Shown here in pieces: positions 10,781 through 21,544 of a DNA stretch of 64,000 nt (position 1 is its first letter; every line of letters begins with the position of its first letter). The notes beneath the pieces are model-generated. The model did no database searches and was not told where the DNA came from. It worked only from the letters and a program-made list of their open reading frames with translations. This DNA comes from Carallia brachiata (lineage: Eukaryota; Streptophyta; Magnoliopsida; Malpighiales; Rhizophoraceae), in the NCBI GenBank assembly GCA_021464245.1, contig JADCRB010000018.1:2208259-2272258 (forward strand), read 5' to 3'. A program made the position numbers and the translations under genes.

Positions 10781-10792
10781 GCTCTAATACCA
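10781..10792 (-). other. tRNA-Met primer-binding site of the viral relic
   Basis: On the minus strand the sequence reads TGGTATTAGAGC, one mismatch from the TGGTATCAGAGC complement of the plant initiator tRNA-Met 3' end. It is followed by a CAAGG extension. It lies about 200 bases before the ATG of the movement-protein frame and in the same orientation, where caulimovirids keep the minus-strand primer site. This supports a reverse-transcribing element read on the minus strand. Confidence 0.7.
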
Positions 10793-10966
10793 AACTAGAC
10801 CCAAGATCTGGGGAAGAGTAGATCAGGAATAATTGAAAATGAACATAAATAAATGAAAATGAACATAAAAGATCTATAGTATTGGCGTTGTTTCACCTGA
10901 ACTAGATTCTCGATCTCCTAAGAGATTCTCAGAATCCTTATGATTCCGCTTTCCAGCCGATATACT

Positions 10967-11104
10967 TTAAATCATAACGAGCAGTCTAGAAAACTGTAAA
11001 GAAAATAGTAAATATGAACAGTAAAATAAGAGCATCCAACTCGGGAGGCCCTGGGTTTTACCTTTATCTTGGGTGGTTTGTTTCTTGGGTTTTTTAGGAG
11101 GCAT
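10967..11104 (-). pseudogene. Short K/P-rich frame after the RNase H end
   Basis: The minus-strand ATG at 11104 opens a 45-codon frame beginning MPPKKPKKQTTQDKGK and closing with TAA. It overlaps the C-terminal end of the RNase H frame in another phase. A basic, lysine-rich start is common for small terminal proteins of these elements, but I cannot assign a function. It may be a remnant of a longer ORF. Confidence 0.3.
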
Positions 11105-11121
11105 GATGAAGACGGCCTGTT

Positions 11122-11195
11122 TTGGAGGAATTCTCTGGTTAGAAAGTCTAGCAATGAATTGTTTTCTCCCTTAATATATTCAATATCAAAATCAA
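11122..11195 (-). pseudogene. C-terminal end of a caulimovirid-like RNase H
   Basis: The minus strand reads FDIEYIKGENNSLLDFLTREF, the typical last strand and helix of a retroelement RNase H (hydrophobic-D-I-E-Y-I-x-G-x-x-N-x-L-x-D-x-L-x-R). The part just upstream in the protein continues on the far side of the MULE at about 13051-13080, where the phase is shifted and a stop is present. The MULE therefore landed inside this RNase H. There is no integrase after it, which argues against an LTR retrotransposon. Confidence 0.65.
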
Positions 11196-13040
11196 GGGAT
11201 AAGCATATTTTTAGTTCTATATGTTTACCCTTTTTTTACGCAACTTCATAACGTTAGAGCCGTTTTATTTAAGTCCTACACGTTAGCGAGTCATTTTAAT
11301 CAAAGTCTAAATTTGGACGGAGGGTTATTTGACCGTTAAAATCAGCGTTGACCTCAATTAAAATATTATAAAAAAATAAAAATACGTGATTTTAACGTAT
11401 TAAAATGAATAAAAAATAAAAATACACTATTTTTAATAGATATACATAAATATAATTTTAAAAAAATTCAATAAATTTAAAAATAAAAAATAAAAAGTTA
11501 AAGAAATTTAGTTGAAAATCTAGTTACCGTTAAATACTGTTTTAACTACGTTAAAATATTATGAAAAAATAGAAATACGTCATTTTAATGTATTAAAGTG
11601 AAAAAAATAGAAATATGTCATTTTCACTAAATATACATAAATATAATTATAAAAAAATTAAAATTTTAATAAACTTAAAAACAAAAAAAAAAAAAATTAA
11701 AGAAATTCAGATAAAGACCTGATTGACTGTTAAATACTGCTTTGACTACATTAAAATATTATAAAAAATAAAAATATATTATTTTAACTTATTAAAATGA
11801 ATGAAGAAATAGAAATATGTCATTTTGATTAAATATACGTAAAAATAATTGTAAAAAAATTAAAAAATTAAAATTTCAATAAATTTAAAAACAAAAAAAT
11901 TTAAAAAAAACCCAAAAGTAATAAAAGAAAATTATTAATTTTTTAGAAAATATTTTTAAAATTATTAAAAATTAAAAAAATTAAATAAAATATAAAAAAA
12001 TTAATTTCTCCCCATTCTTTCCTCTTTCTCTCTCCTCTCTCCTCTCTTTCTCTCTCATCACCTCTCTCTGCTCTCTCGTCCCTCTTTCTCCTCCCTCCTC
12101 TCTTTCTCTCTCATCACCTCTCTCTGCTCTCTCCTCCATCTCTGTCTTCTCCCTCCTCCCCCTCTTTCCTACCTCCCTTTCTCTCTCCTTGTCATATAAG
12201 ATCCAATTTTATGTTCATATAATCCAACAATTTTTTTTTGTACAAAAATGTGAAAGCAGGCAGGAAGAGGACGATGACAAAAAAAGAGAAAGGGATGAAG
12301 GAAAAGAGAGGGGGAGGAGGGAGGAGAGAGAGACGAAGGGGAGAGAGGCGAGGAGAGAGAAAGAGAGGAGGGATGAGAGAGAAAGGAATGGAGAAGAGAG
12401 AATGAATTTTTTTATTTTTTTTATTTTTTAATTGTTGATAATTTTAAAATATTTTAAAAAATTAATATTTTGTATAAACCAAAATTTATAATTTTCTTTT
12501 CAATTTTTTTTTTAAATTTAGTGAAATTTTAATTTTTTTTTACATTTTTATTTATGATATTTAATCAAAATGACATATTTTATTTTTTTATTCACTTTAA
12601 TAAGTTAAAATGACATATTTTATTTTTTTATTCACTTTAATACATTAAAATGACGTATTTTATTTTTTCATAATATTTTACGTAGTCAAAGCAGTATTTA
12701 ACAGTCAACCAGGTCTCCAACTAATTTTTTTAATTTTTTCTTTTGTTTTTAAATTTATTAAATTTTTTTTATTTTTTATAATTATATTTACATATATTTA
12801 TTCAAAATAACGTATTTTTATTTTTTTATTCACTTTAATACGTTAAAATCAAGTATTTTTATTTTTTTATAATATTTTAATGCGGTCAATGTTGTATTTA
12901 ACGGTCAACCAAACGTCCGTCCAAAATTGGATTCGATTAAAATGACTCATTAACATGTAGGATTTAAATAAAACGGCTCTAACGTTATGGAGCTGCGTAA
13001 AAAAAGGACAAACGTATAGGACTAAAAATATGCTTATCCC
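11196..13040. mobile_element. MULE-type foldback element, 1845 bp, with 10-bp TSD
   Basis: Both ends begin gggataagcatatttttagt, and the first 100 or so bases of each arm are near-identical inverted copies. A perfect 10-bp duplication tcaaaatcaa flanks it (11186-11195 and 13041-13050), fitting Mutator-like elements (9-11 bp). The whole element is an imperfect palindrome. The left arm is AT-rich then CT-rich (12000-12187), and the right arm is GA-rich (12257-12400) then AT-rich. The apparent loop is at about 12188-12256. Left-arm units of about 195 bp repeat at 11358, 11551 and 11751, with two inverted matches in the right arm at 12671 and 12871. No transposase is present, so it is non-autonomous. 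Its insertion split the antisense RNase H. Confidence 0.85.
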
Positions 13041-13050
13041 TCAAAATCAA

Positions 13051-13455
13051 ATATACTAAGTATAGCCTACCATCTAGTAAAAATCTGTTTAGAACCAACA
13101 TTTTTATACAAAAGGAAAAGATCTTGGGGAAAAGCTTTTCCTGTTATGGGGTCTTATAGTGTTTATCAAAAAGTTTATAAGAAGGTATCAATTCTTCTGG
13201 CAGAATAAATTGAGTACAACCAAAATAATCTCACCATTGAAGGAACCATTTTGGAATCTATTTAGGGTGAAAGGTTTTATCAAAATAGATTAGCCAAATA
13301 TGACCACGTTTAGAGTTTTGGTAAAAAAAGACATTAAACCATACCTACTGATAATCCCAATATGAGAAATAAAGGGTAGAATCAGTATTATTGGGGTCAA
13401 GTTGTATGCCTTCCAGAAGAAATGGAGAGTCATACTGTTTAGGATGGAGGAGGTC
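13051..13455 (-). pseudogene. Further piece of the caulimovirid-like relic beyond the MULE
   Basis: On the minus strand the sequence encodes segments such as YFSYWDYQ, then VWFNVFFYQN and PKWFLQWWDYFG, separated by stops, and runs into the TSD copy at 13041-13050 and then the RNase H end at 11195. The aromatic-rich wording resembles non-catalytic parts of caulimovirid polyproteins. If so, a deletion joined this part to the RNase H end before the MULE arrived. It ends next to a TA microsatellite, which is a preferred integration site of such viruses. Confidence 0.45.
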
Positions 13456-13471
13456 CATGATCTGACAAGTG

Positions 13472-13473
<2 letters not shown>

Positions 13474-13518
<45 letters not shown>
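13474..13518. repeat. (TA)n microsatellite at the viral relic boundary
   Basis: About 45 bases of near-perfect TA repeat lie between the antisense viral piece and the right arm of the hAT-like element. A short TA-rich stretch (catatatata) also occurs at the left boundary near 8417-8425. Insertion of pararetroviral DNA at TA-rich sites is known in plants, so this is the plausible target inside the hAT-like element. Confidence 0.8.
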
Positions 13519-13521
<3 letters not shown>

Positions 13522-13895
13522 AAAAGTAATTTAAATAAATATATAATATATGTAATAATTAATATAATTTTTTTAGTTTTAAGGATTAAATTGAAAGTTT
13601 GGATAAATTTAGGACTAAATTAAAAATTTTAATAAACTTAGAACTCAAATTGTAATTTAAACAAACTTTGGGATCAAATTAAAATTTTTGAATTTTTATA
13701 TTTTACTTGAACCGGTTAGACCGGTCTAATTTTGACAAGTTTTTATCAATTTTGACCGGTTTTGACCGGTTTTGACCGGTTCTGATCGGTCTGAGTTTCA
13801 TTTAATTTTTGTCTTAAATCAGACCGAACTACTGACTGATTACCAGTTCAACCGGTCAGACCGATTAGTTTAGTCCGATTTTCACAAATTTAATG

Positions 13896-14845
13896 TGGAA
13901 AAGAGTCGTAGCTGGCGGCAATAACGCCCCCCTCTGCCATTATGATTGATGACCCCTTCAAGCCTTCAAGAACCGTACCATAAGTGATGGTCCACTTAAT
14001 TATTTCAACGAAACCTCCTTGCAAATACATTGGAAGATTGATCCGGCAATTACGCGTTTTCCTGCCGACCCCTCAATTATAAAGAATGAACAGATACGAC
14101 GATTGGGACGCAATAAAATGAATGGATAGTAATTAGTCGAATAAGTAAGCTTTGATAGTTCCACTTGCACATAAATATAATCCCCTAGCAGCATAAAATG
14201 AAGCTGAAGTCTCTTCAATCTTCATCACCCAGTCAACAGCGCTCCCATTGTCTTTTTTTTTTTTTTTTTCTTTATCCATTTTTAACTTATAATTAGGTCC
14301 ATGGTGCTTATCTCTAATCGGAAGATTTAGAAGTGTACACAGCTGTGAACCGATTTTATTATCCCGTCCTTATGGCTATGTCAAAGGGTGATTATGGTTT
14401 CATTTAACTCTTTACCCAATTAAATGATCGTTCAAACGTTATCATATTTTTTACATGCATAATGCCCAAAGTTTAATACCCAACATCATTGTCCAATAAA
14501 TTATCAACATCTAAATCTATATATGCAGGAGATTTTTAATTTGACTATTGGAGTCAAATTAGCTACTACTGAAAGTTTAAAAATAATTAAGAAGAAACCC
14601 TATTGCTTGCTAAGCAGTCGGTTCTTCCCCCCCCCAAAAAAAAGTTTTTTTCTTTTAATTGTTTTGGAGGGGAAGAAAAAAACGTGTACATTTATCTTAC
14701 AATTTCGCTCTAAGCCTCCTCCCTCCCTCAAAATTTTCTGAACTGCTTCCATTTGATGCCTCCGGCGATCAACCTTTTGCATTTGGCTTTCCTGAAATGT
14801 GTTAACTATGAGGGTTTGATTTTATAGTTTTTCTTTCACCCTTTT
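13896..14845. other. Intergenic DNA between the nested insertion and MULE-2
   Basis: I see no confident gene here. A stretch at 13896-14220 is less AT-rich and has a minus-strand frame of 72 codons (14000-14218) with no recognisable domain; it may be a gene relic or chance. T runs occur at 14251-14269 and A/C runs at 14627-14642. Confidence 0.4.
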
Positions 14846-16315
14846 GGGATAAGCAAAAATATAGTCTTATATGTTTGGCGATTCTCCAACTCAGTTCTAA
14901 ACATTAAAAGAATTTCATTTAAGTGCTGAACATTAATGTATTTATATTAATTAAGTTATATAATAAACATAACACAGTTTGACTGTTAAAAATAATAATT
15001 GGCTATATTAAAAATTTTAAAAATTAAGAAAAAAATATTAAAAATAGGAAAAATAATTTATAATGTTTAAATACTTGTAAAATACACTTTTGTAGGTATT
15101 TTCATTTTAAAAAATCAGAAAAAAATCCCAAAATCTCCCTCTTCTATTTAAAAAAAAAACCAGAAAAAAAATCTCAAAACCCAAGACAAATAAAATGGTG
15201 CTAGAGAGATGGGAAAAGTTCATAGTTCATACCCAACTTGCCGGGAAAATTTTCTTTGGTTTTCTTCCCAAAGAACAGTCGTCTCTCTCACACATCTACA
15301 CTAAAGGTTTTGAATCTTTTATTTATGTCACACTCCAAATAAAGTAAATTTTCATAAAAATTTATCCTCATTGTCAGTTGCTACATTCGATCCATTTCGA
15401 TCGTAAACTGATGTCAAACTTAAAACCAAGAGGAATAATAATAATAAAAAAGCTATTTGAGGATATGTATGAAGGATTTCAATTTCAACTACGGAAGCTT
15501 GCCAGTGGCATTCATCTGTCACAAAATGGATGATAGCAATCTGACACCAATTCTAAGAATGACAAAATTCAATTCAATACTATGTTGTGGTCTTTTTCGT
15601 TTTGAAAATCAACAAAAAAAAATCTATCTATTGAACGGAGAAGTTGAAATTTTACCTCAGCTAACTCGGCCTTCATTAGTTGAGTGGCGTCTCGCGAACG
15701 GAGACTCATCGGATGAAAGCAAGAGTTTGAGAGCTTTAGTGGCGGAAACAGGTAGATTAAAGGACAACAAGTCTTCCTAAACCAGTTTTGATCGACGACG
15801 GTGAACGCTGTTGGGGTAGAGAGGCGGCAGTGCAAAATGGGCAGAAACTAATCCAGCTTAATTTCTGGCCTTCTCCAATCACATTTCTGCACGTGGCCAT
15901 CGTAGGAGAGTATATTGGCGCATGGAGGTTCCAGAAAAGTGACTCCCTGTTGACGTCGGTGACCGGCAGGCAACAACGGCGACGGGTGCTCCTAAGAAAG
16001 GGGTGGTCTGAAAAGGACGGCGGGACAGATGATGATGTTAGTGTTTTTTTTTTTTTGAAGGTTTATGTGTATTTTAGAAGTATTTTGAGATTTTAAGTTT
16101 TTTTTCTAATATTCTTATATATTTTTTCTTATTTTTCAAAATTTTTTAATGTGGTCAATTGTTATTTTTAACAGTCAACGTATGTTCCGTTCAATTTAAA
16201 ACTCAAATTGATATAAATATATTAACGTTTAAGATTTAAATAAAATCTTTGTAACTTTTAAGACTGAATTAAAAAACTCATCAAACGTATAAGATTATTT
16301 TTTAAGTTATGCCTC
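14846..16315. mobile_element. Second MULE-like element with GC-richer internal sequence
   Basis: The left arm (gggataagcaaaaatatagtc, then atgtttgg and a ttaaaaataataattgg block to about 15080) matches, in inverted form, the right arm from about 16100 to 16315 (ending aagttatgcctc). The order of conserved blocks is the same as in the foldback at 11196-13040, including the gactgttaaaaataa motif, so they are members of one superfamily. Arms are about 200-250 bp and diverged. I could not find a clean 9-11-bp target duplication. The interior (15200-16060) is more GC-rich and partly open on both strands (for example minus strand 15835-15569), which could be a captured gene fragment (Pack-MULE) with a GT donor-like site after LMKAELAE. 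Confidence 0.6.
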
Positions 16316-17763
16316 AGGGATTCCGGTTAATGTTTAACTTTTCTTCTTGGGTCTTTAATGCAGCCGTATGGCAGCCAAAGTCATTTTTGCAACAGAAGCT
16401 TGTGTTCCTGTCCCCTTTTTCGCTGAAGAAGCTGCTCCACTAGCTCTTGGCTAAAGTAAAACACAAAACAGAGATGTCATTATTATGTTTTTGCTTTTTC
16501 TTTTGTATTAATTATATCCGCAAGAAATGAAACAAAAAAATATGTAAGGTGAAAAATGTGCTATCAACAAGAAATGAAGGCCATTATATCTCAACCGTAA
16601 TTGACATTCTGGGGTGATCTTATTCTTATGTCTGTCTGTCTGTAGAAATTCTTGGAACTCTGTAGCTACTAGCCCCCTTGACACCGAACTTTCTCTTGAT
16701 TACAAAAAAAAAAAAAAAAAAAAAGAAATTCATTTTGGCAATGCTGATGGTGACAAAGAAAGGGTCGCCTCTACTTTCGTGGTGATTATATCTCGCTCCC
16801 AAAAGTAACCTTAACAAAAGTCTTCGTCTTCTTTTGCACAAAAAAAAAAAAAAAAAAGCACAAGCCTTTCGTCATTCAGCACCAAGGAATGCAATTGTAC
16901 ATTTCCGACAATAGCACGTGCCACTAGGATCAAAATGACGAACGAAAAGATGGGACATGGCTAAGAAAAGGGCAAATTTGACTCTATCAATAACTAAAGA
17001 GATTTACCGTATCACTGGACAATTATATCTGACAATGCCATGTGCCATTATTATGAAATCTCAGAAGAAAAGATGGGCCACTGCCAAGAAAAAATTGACC
17101 AGTTAATTTGCCTATCGGGACCACTGGGTGAACACAAAAAGACTCAAGCAGAGACAAATGGTTTTTATGTTACATATAAGATATTTTATATCATATGTAA
17201 ATCATTAATGTAGTATAAAATGACTTATATATTATATAAAAGTTATTTATTTCTACTTAAATTCATCATTTTTTTATTTCTACAAAATGACTTAAATTCA
17301 TCATTTTTGTGTCTACTAAATTTTCCCTTATTTATATCTACACTAAGTGTAATGAATTGAAAAAAATTATATTCTTATTTTCCAAATGATTCAAGCTTTA
17401 ATTGATAAATTGAGCTCCTTAAATGTATGAAAACATAATTAGGAGTTGATGGAAAGATATAAGTGAAGATGAGAGACAAGAATTTCTTAATATTTTATAT
17501 TTTTCGTATTTATGCTTTTTTTTGGAAATTGTTGTTCAATGGCACATGGTCAATTTTGTTGCCGTTGAGAAGACGTTACCACTTTATCAAAAGTAATTCT
17601 TCTTTTTGGGTAAACTTTATCAAGTAACTTTTACCTTTTCAAAGACATTTCATCTTTTTCAAAAGTATCTTTTGTTTTTGCGAAAGTGTTTTTACTTTTT
17701 TTTTTTTTTTTTTTTCCAGAAGAGCAAAATTGTCAGCTCTTAGAACGAAAAATTATATGATGA

Positions 17764-17798
<35 letters not shown>

Positions 17799-18330
17799 AT
17801 GTCGGTCGTAGTATATATGACTAGGGACCAAATAACTTTTATATTTAAATAACTCATTCAATTATTTATATACGAATAGATTTACTATTTAAATATTATT
17901 GATCTTGAATAAGTCTCTCTCATATATAATCTCAGCGTTAACAAGTCATTAACTCATATAGCACACAAGCACAATTTTACTAATGTATTTTAACAACAAT
18001 GAAAGAACTCAAATTTAACTTAATACAAAAAAAATATATATTAAATTACAATCAAACTATCACCTCCAAATGACTTATATATTCCTTTCGTTTTTTCTTA
18101 ACAAAATCATTCCATTTTTTTAAAAATAAATAATTACCATACAAATTATTGTGGACATGACCGAACAAAACACGTGAAACACCTTCTCGTATCTGGGCTT
18201 CGAGCATCAATTTCCGATTCAAAGAAACATTAACAAACTCCGCAGAAATCAAAAGAAGTATCAGTCCTTCATATTTCAGCTTTCACTTACTTTCTTCTAT
18301 CTATTTCCTGCTTTGCGATACTCTATACTC
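16316..18330. other. Intergenic DNA upstream of the NLR pseudogene
   Basis: No gene is supported. An imperfect duplication of about 85 bases is visible at roughly 16890-16975 and 17018-17095 (shared tokens gacaat...gtgcca...gaaaagatggg...aagaaaa). Long homopolymers occur (A20 at about 16704, A18 at about 16841, T at about 17694-17715), and a TA microsatellite at 17766-17794. The last 150 bases before 18331 should include the NLR leader, but no convincing TATA box was found. Confidence 0.5.
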
Positions 18331-21245
18331 ATGGCTGAGGCACTTGTTTCACTAGTGGTGGAGCAGCTTGGCTCCAGCTTGTTTCGTGAGCTTGAACAAG
18401 AGGTGAGGCTTGTAGTGGGTGTTAAAGGACAAGTAGAGAAATTGAAAAGCAATCTCACTGCCATTCAAGCTGCACTCGTTGATGCGGAGACAAGGCAAGT
18501 GAAGGAGGCCACCGTCAGAGACTGGCTGGAGAAGCTCAAGGATGTTGCTTATGACATTGAGGACGTGCTGGACGATTGGAAAGCTGCTATTCTCAGCTCA
18601 CAAAGCAAAGCTGGAGATGGACAGGATTTGAAGCAAAAGTGGAAGGTATACTCCTTCTTACGGTCCTTTTGCTTTTGTTGTAAACAAGTTTGCCTGCGAC
18701 ATGACATCGCGAAAAAGATCAAAGAGCTGAATGAAAAGTTAGACCTTTTAGCCCAAGAGAAAGAGCGCTACAAATTTGTTTCAACGGAGGGCAACCAACC
18801 AATTGAGGGATCTATGACCGTCTCTATGATTGATATAACAGGGATAAAGGGCAGAGATGAGGTTAAAAAATGTCTTAGTAAATATGTTGTTGAGTGAACC
18901 TAGTGTCGGTGACAAGCCAGACCTCCCTGTTATCTCTATTGTGGGGATGGGAGGAATAGGCAAGACAACTCTTGCCCAATTTGCTTTTGATGATGATAGG
19001 CTAGAGGGTTGTTTTGAAAAGAAAATATGGGTTTGTGTCTCAAATCCTTTTGATGAGAAAAAAGTTGCTGAAGCAATTTATGAATCTCTCTTAGATTGTA
19101 CTCCAGATGTCAAGCAATTGCAAAGCTTGTTAAAAAAAATAACGGAATCTATTGAGGGAAAAAAATTTCTTCTTGTTTTGGACGATGTGTGGGAAGAAAA
19201 TCCTGAAAAGTGGAATCGGTTAAAACAATCTCTTAAGTATGGTTCATCAGGAAGTAAAGTTTTGGTGACCACACGCAAAGAGGATGTTGCATCGATCATG
19301 GGTTGTCGTAACCCTGACATTTTTTGAAAGTAGGAATTTTATCTGATGAGGAATGCTGGTTGATTGTAAGTGAAATAGCATTTTCTGGGAGAAGGAATAT
19401 AAAATGCAAAAATTTAGAAATGATTGGTAGAGAAATAGCGAAAAAGTGTAGAGGTTTGCCCCTTGCTGCAAAGGCTCTTGGAGGTATTTTGAGCTGTAGA
19501 GAAACTACAGAGGAGTGGGAAAATATTTTAGATAGTGAGTTGTGGGAATTAGAAAAAGCTCAAAAAGAAATTTTTGCCCCTTTATGGCTGAGCTATTATG
19601 ATCTGTCTCCTGCATTAAAACAATGTTTCTCTTATTGTGCTATCTTCTCAAAGGATTATGAAATAAAGAGAACTGAGTTAATAGGAATGTGGATGGCTCA
19701 AGGTTATCTTAACAGAGGACGAAAGGACAAATTGGAGATCACGGGAGAAAATTACTTTAAGGATTTAGCAATGCGTTCTTTTCTTTCAAGATTTCCAAAA
19801 AGATCGAGATGATGATCATATCATCTACAGCTGTAAAATGCATGATATAGTGCATGATTTTGCCCAAATTATTGCACGGAATGAATGTTGCAGTGTGCAG
19901 GTGGATGATTCAGAGAATCAGAAAAGTGCATTATTTATGTTTAGATAATCGAGAACATGGGTCATATCTTAATCCCTCTCACGGTCTTAAAAAAAAGCGA
20001 AGCCTTTTATTGTGGTCGCAGCCCACAACAGAAGAGTTGTCAAGTTTATTCGGTGAATTAACACATGTAAGATCGTTGAGCCTCAGAGACGGCGACTGTA
20101 AAGAAATCCCTTCCTCCATTAGTAAATTGGTTCATTTGAGGTGGCTTGATTTGTCTGACAATGATGAATTGAAGCAGTTGCCTGAAACGCTATGTGAACT
20201 ACATAATTTGCAGACCTTAGATGTTTCTGGGTGTACTAGTGATGAATTGGAGTTGCCTCTAGGGATTGAAAAACTAATTAACTTGAGGCATCTTCGTAAC
20301 ATGTATGGTCCTGATAGGTTACCCAAAGGAATTGCGCAATTAACTGGTCTTAGGACATTAGAGATGGTTGATGTTGGCCATGATAGTGATGTGCTCTCTC
20401 TTGGTGATTTGAAGAAACTGAACCAACTTCGGGAAAGGCTTAGGATAAGAAATTTGGGTGCACATAAGCATCATGTGGGTGAGGCTAAGGAAGCAGAGCT
20501 CAAGAAAAAGGAACACCTCACTTGTTTGGAACTTGAATTTGGGTCCATGGAAGAAGAAGAAGGAGAGGAAGAAGAGGAGCATTTGCTGGAAGCCTTGGAG
20601 CCATCTCCAAACTTGGAGATTCTTGTGATAAGCCACTACCGAGGTACTACCTTCCCCAGTTGGATAATTTCATTAACGAATCTGAGATCTATTTCCTTAA
20701 GGGGTTGTGACTGGTGTGAGCACTTGCCTTCATTGGGTAAGCTGCCGTCTCTTGAAACTCTTGAATTGTATGGAATGCTTCGTCTTAAAAAAGTAGGGGT
20801 TGAGTTTTTTAGGAATAGAAACTCAAATTGGTGACAAAAATGAGCGAGATATCAGCACCATCTTCATCATCTTCTTCTTCTTCATCAGTAGTTGTTGCTT
20901 TCCCCAAATTGACAAAACTTGTATTACGTTCGATGTGTTGCTGGGAAGAGTGGGATGATTATTATAATTATAATGACGGCACTACCAAGCCTCCTTCTAT
21001 TACAATAATGCCATCCCTACGCTCTTTCAAAATCTGGTATTGCCGCAAGTTGAAGGTACTGCCAGATTATATTCTACAAAATACAATGCTTCAGACACTG
21101 GAAATTAAAGAATGCAATCTTCTGCAACAACACTACAACAAGGGAGAAAGATTGGTCCAAAATCTCTCACGTCCCTGATGTCGCAATATCTTCTTCGGAC
21201 AACTTTTCCGACTCCGGAACTTCTTCCATTCCATCTTGTTCTTAG
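18331..21245 (+). pseudogene. CC-NBS-LRR (RGA-type) resistance gene, several frameshifts
   Basis: The start is the ATG at 18331 (MAEALVSLVVEQLGSSL), typical of Rx-type coiled-coil NLRs, not the ATG six codons earlier. Motifs in order: EDVLDDW (CC), P-loop GMGGIGKTT (18944-18970), IWVCVS, kinase-2 FLLVLDDVW, SKVLVTT, GLPLA, CFSYCAIFSKDYEI, MHD (19838-19846), then leucine-rich repeats to about 21160 and a C-terminal DWSKISH. The Trp after kinase-2 DDV marks the non-TIR class. The frame is broken at an A6 run (18865-18870), a T6 run (19320-19325), near 19785, near 19915, near 20830 and near 21150. No intron is evident. The family senses pathogen effectors in the cytosol and triggers cell death. 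This copy cannot make a full protein unless the breaks are sequence errors. It pairs with the shorter copy at 32042. Confidence 0.88.
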
Positions 21246-21544
21246 TATTGAGACCACCAAATAAGGTAAAAAAACAAGAGAACTTCATTTATTTATTTAT
21301 TTGTGATTTGAGAACGTTATTTGTTGCATATATTTGTTTTTATTATAATTAATTTTCTATGCACCACAAAAATATAATTAACGTTCTTCTCCTTTGTTTG
21401 TTTGTTATTGTGCATTGTTCTTCTATTATCAACATTCTAGTCCTTCTTCTTTGCATCTTTCTCCCTCATTCCAGGCATACCCACGGGAAGGAAGAATTGA
21501 GATTGACTTTTTGTCTGTTATAAACTAAAAATCCTTTTAGAAGT

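Larger units (their letters stand above)
8500..11195 (-). mobile_element. Endogenous caulimovirid-like (pararetrovirus) relic, antisense
   Basis: Reading on the minus strand from 11195 downward, the order is: the C-terminal end of an RNase H, a short K/P-rich frame, a non-coding stretch, a primer-binding site complementary to initiator tRNA-Met, and then a long broken polyprotein with a movement-protein-like region. Lack of an integrase, a tRNA-Met primer site outside an LTR, and a movement protein point to Caulimoviridae rather than an LTR retrotransposon. RNase H end followed by primer site and movement protein is the order across the genome junction of a circular or tandem viral genome. 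Multiple stops and frameshifts show an old, dead insertion. A further piece (13051-13455) lies beyond the MULE. The viral family assignment is inference from motif style. Confidence 0.6.
8335..13887 (+). mobile_element. hAT-like non-autonomous element (outer layer of a nested insertion)
   Basis: The left end (caaggttgtcagaactggac) and the inverted right end (ttgtgaaaatcggacta) resemble each other. Both arms carry the accggtt-rich sequence typical of a plant hAT-like family. The element is flanked by an exact 8-bp direct repeat atttaatg at 8327-8334 and 13888-13895, the duplication length of hAT transposons. The hAT sequence itself is short: about 100 bases on the left and 370 on the right. 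The middle is filled by an antisense viral relic. The right arm holds a small tandem repeat of ttttgaccggt (about 13750-13790). No transposase is present, so it must have moved with help from another copy. The terminal match is imperfect (caagg versus cacaa). Confidence 0.6.

Noticed and set aside
12189..12431. Arg/Glu-rich 80-codon frame
   Set aside because: It is the translation of the GA-rich arm of the MULE foldback, not a protein gene.
13402..13623. Frame with an Ile-Tyr repeat
   Set aside because: It only translates the TA microsatellite and its flanks.
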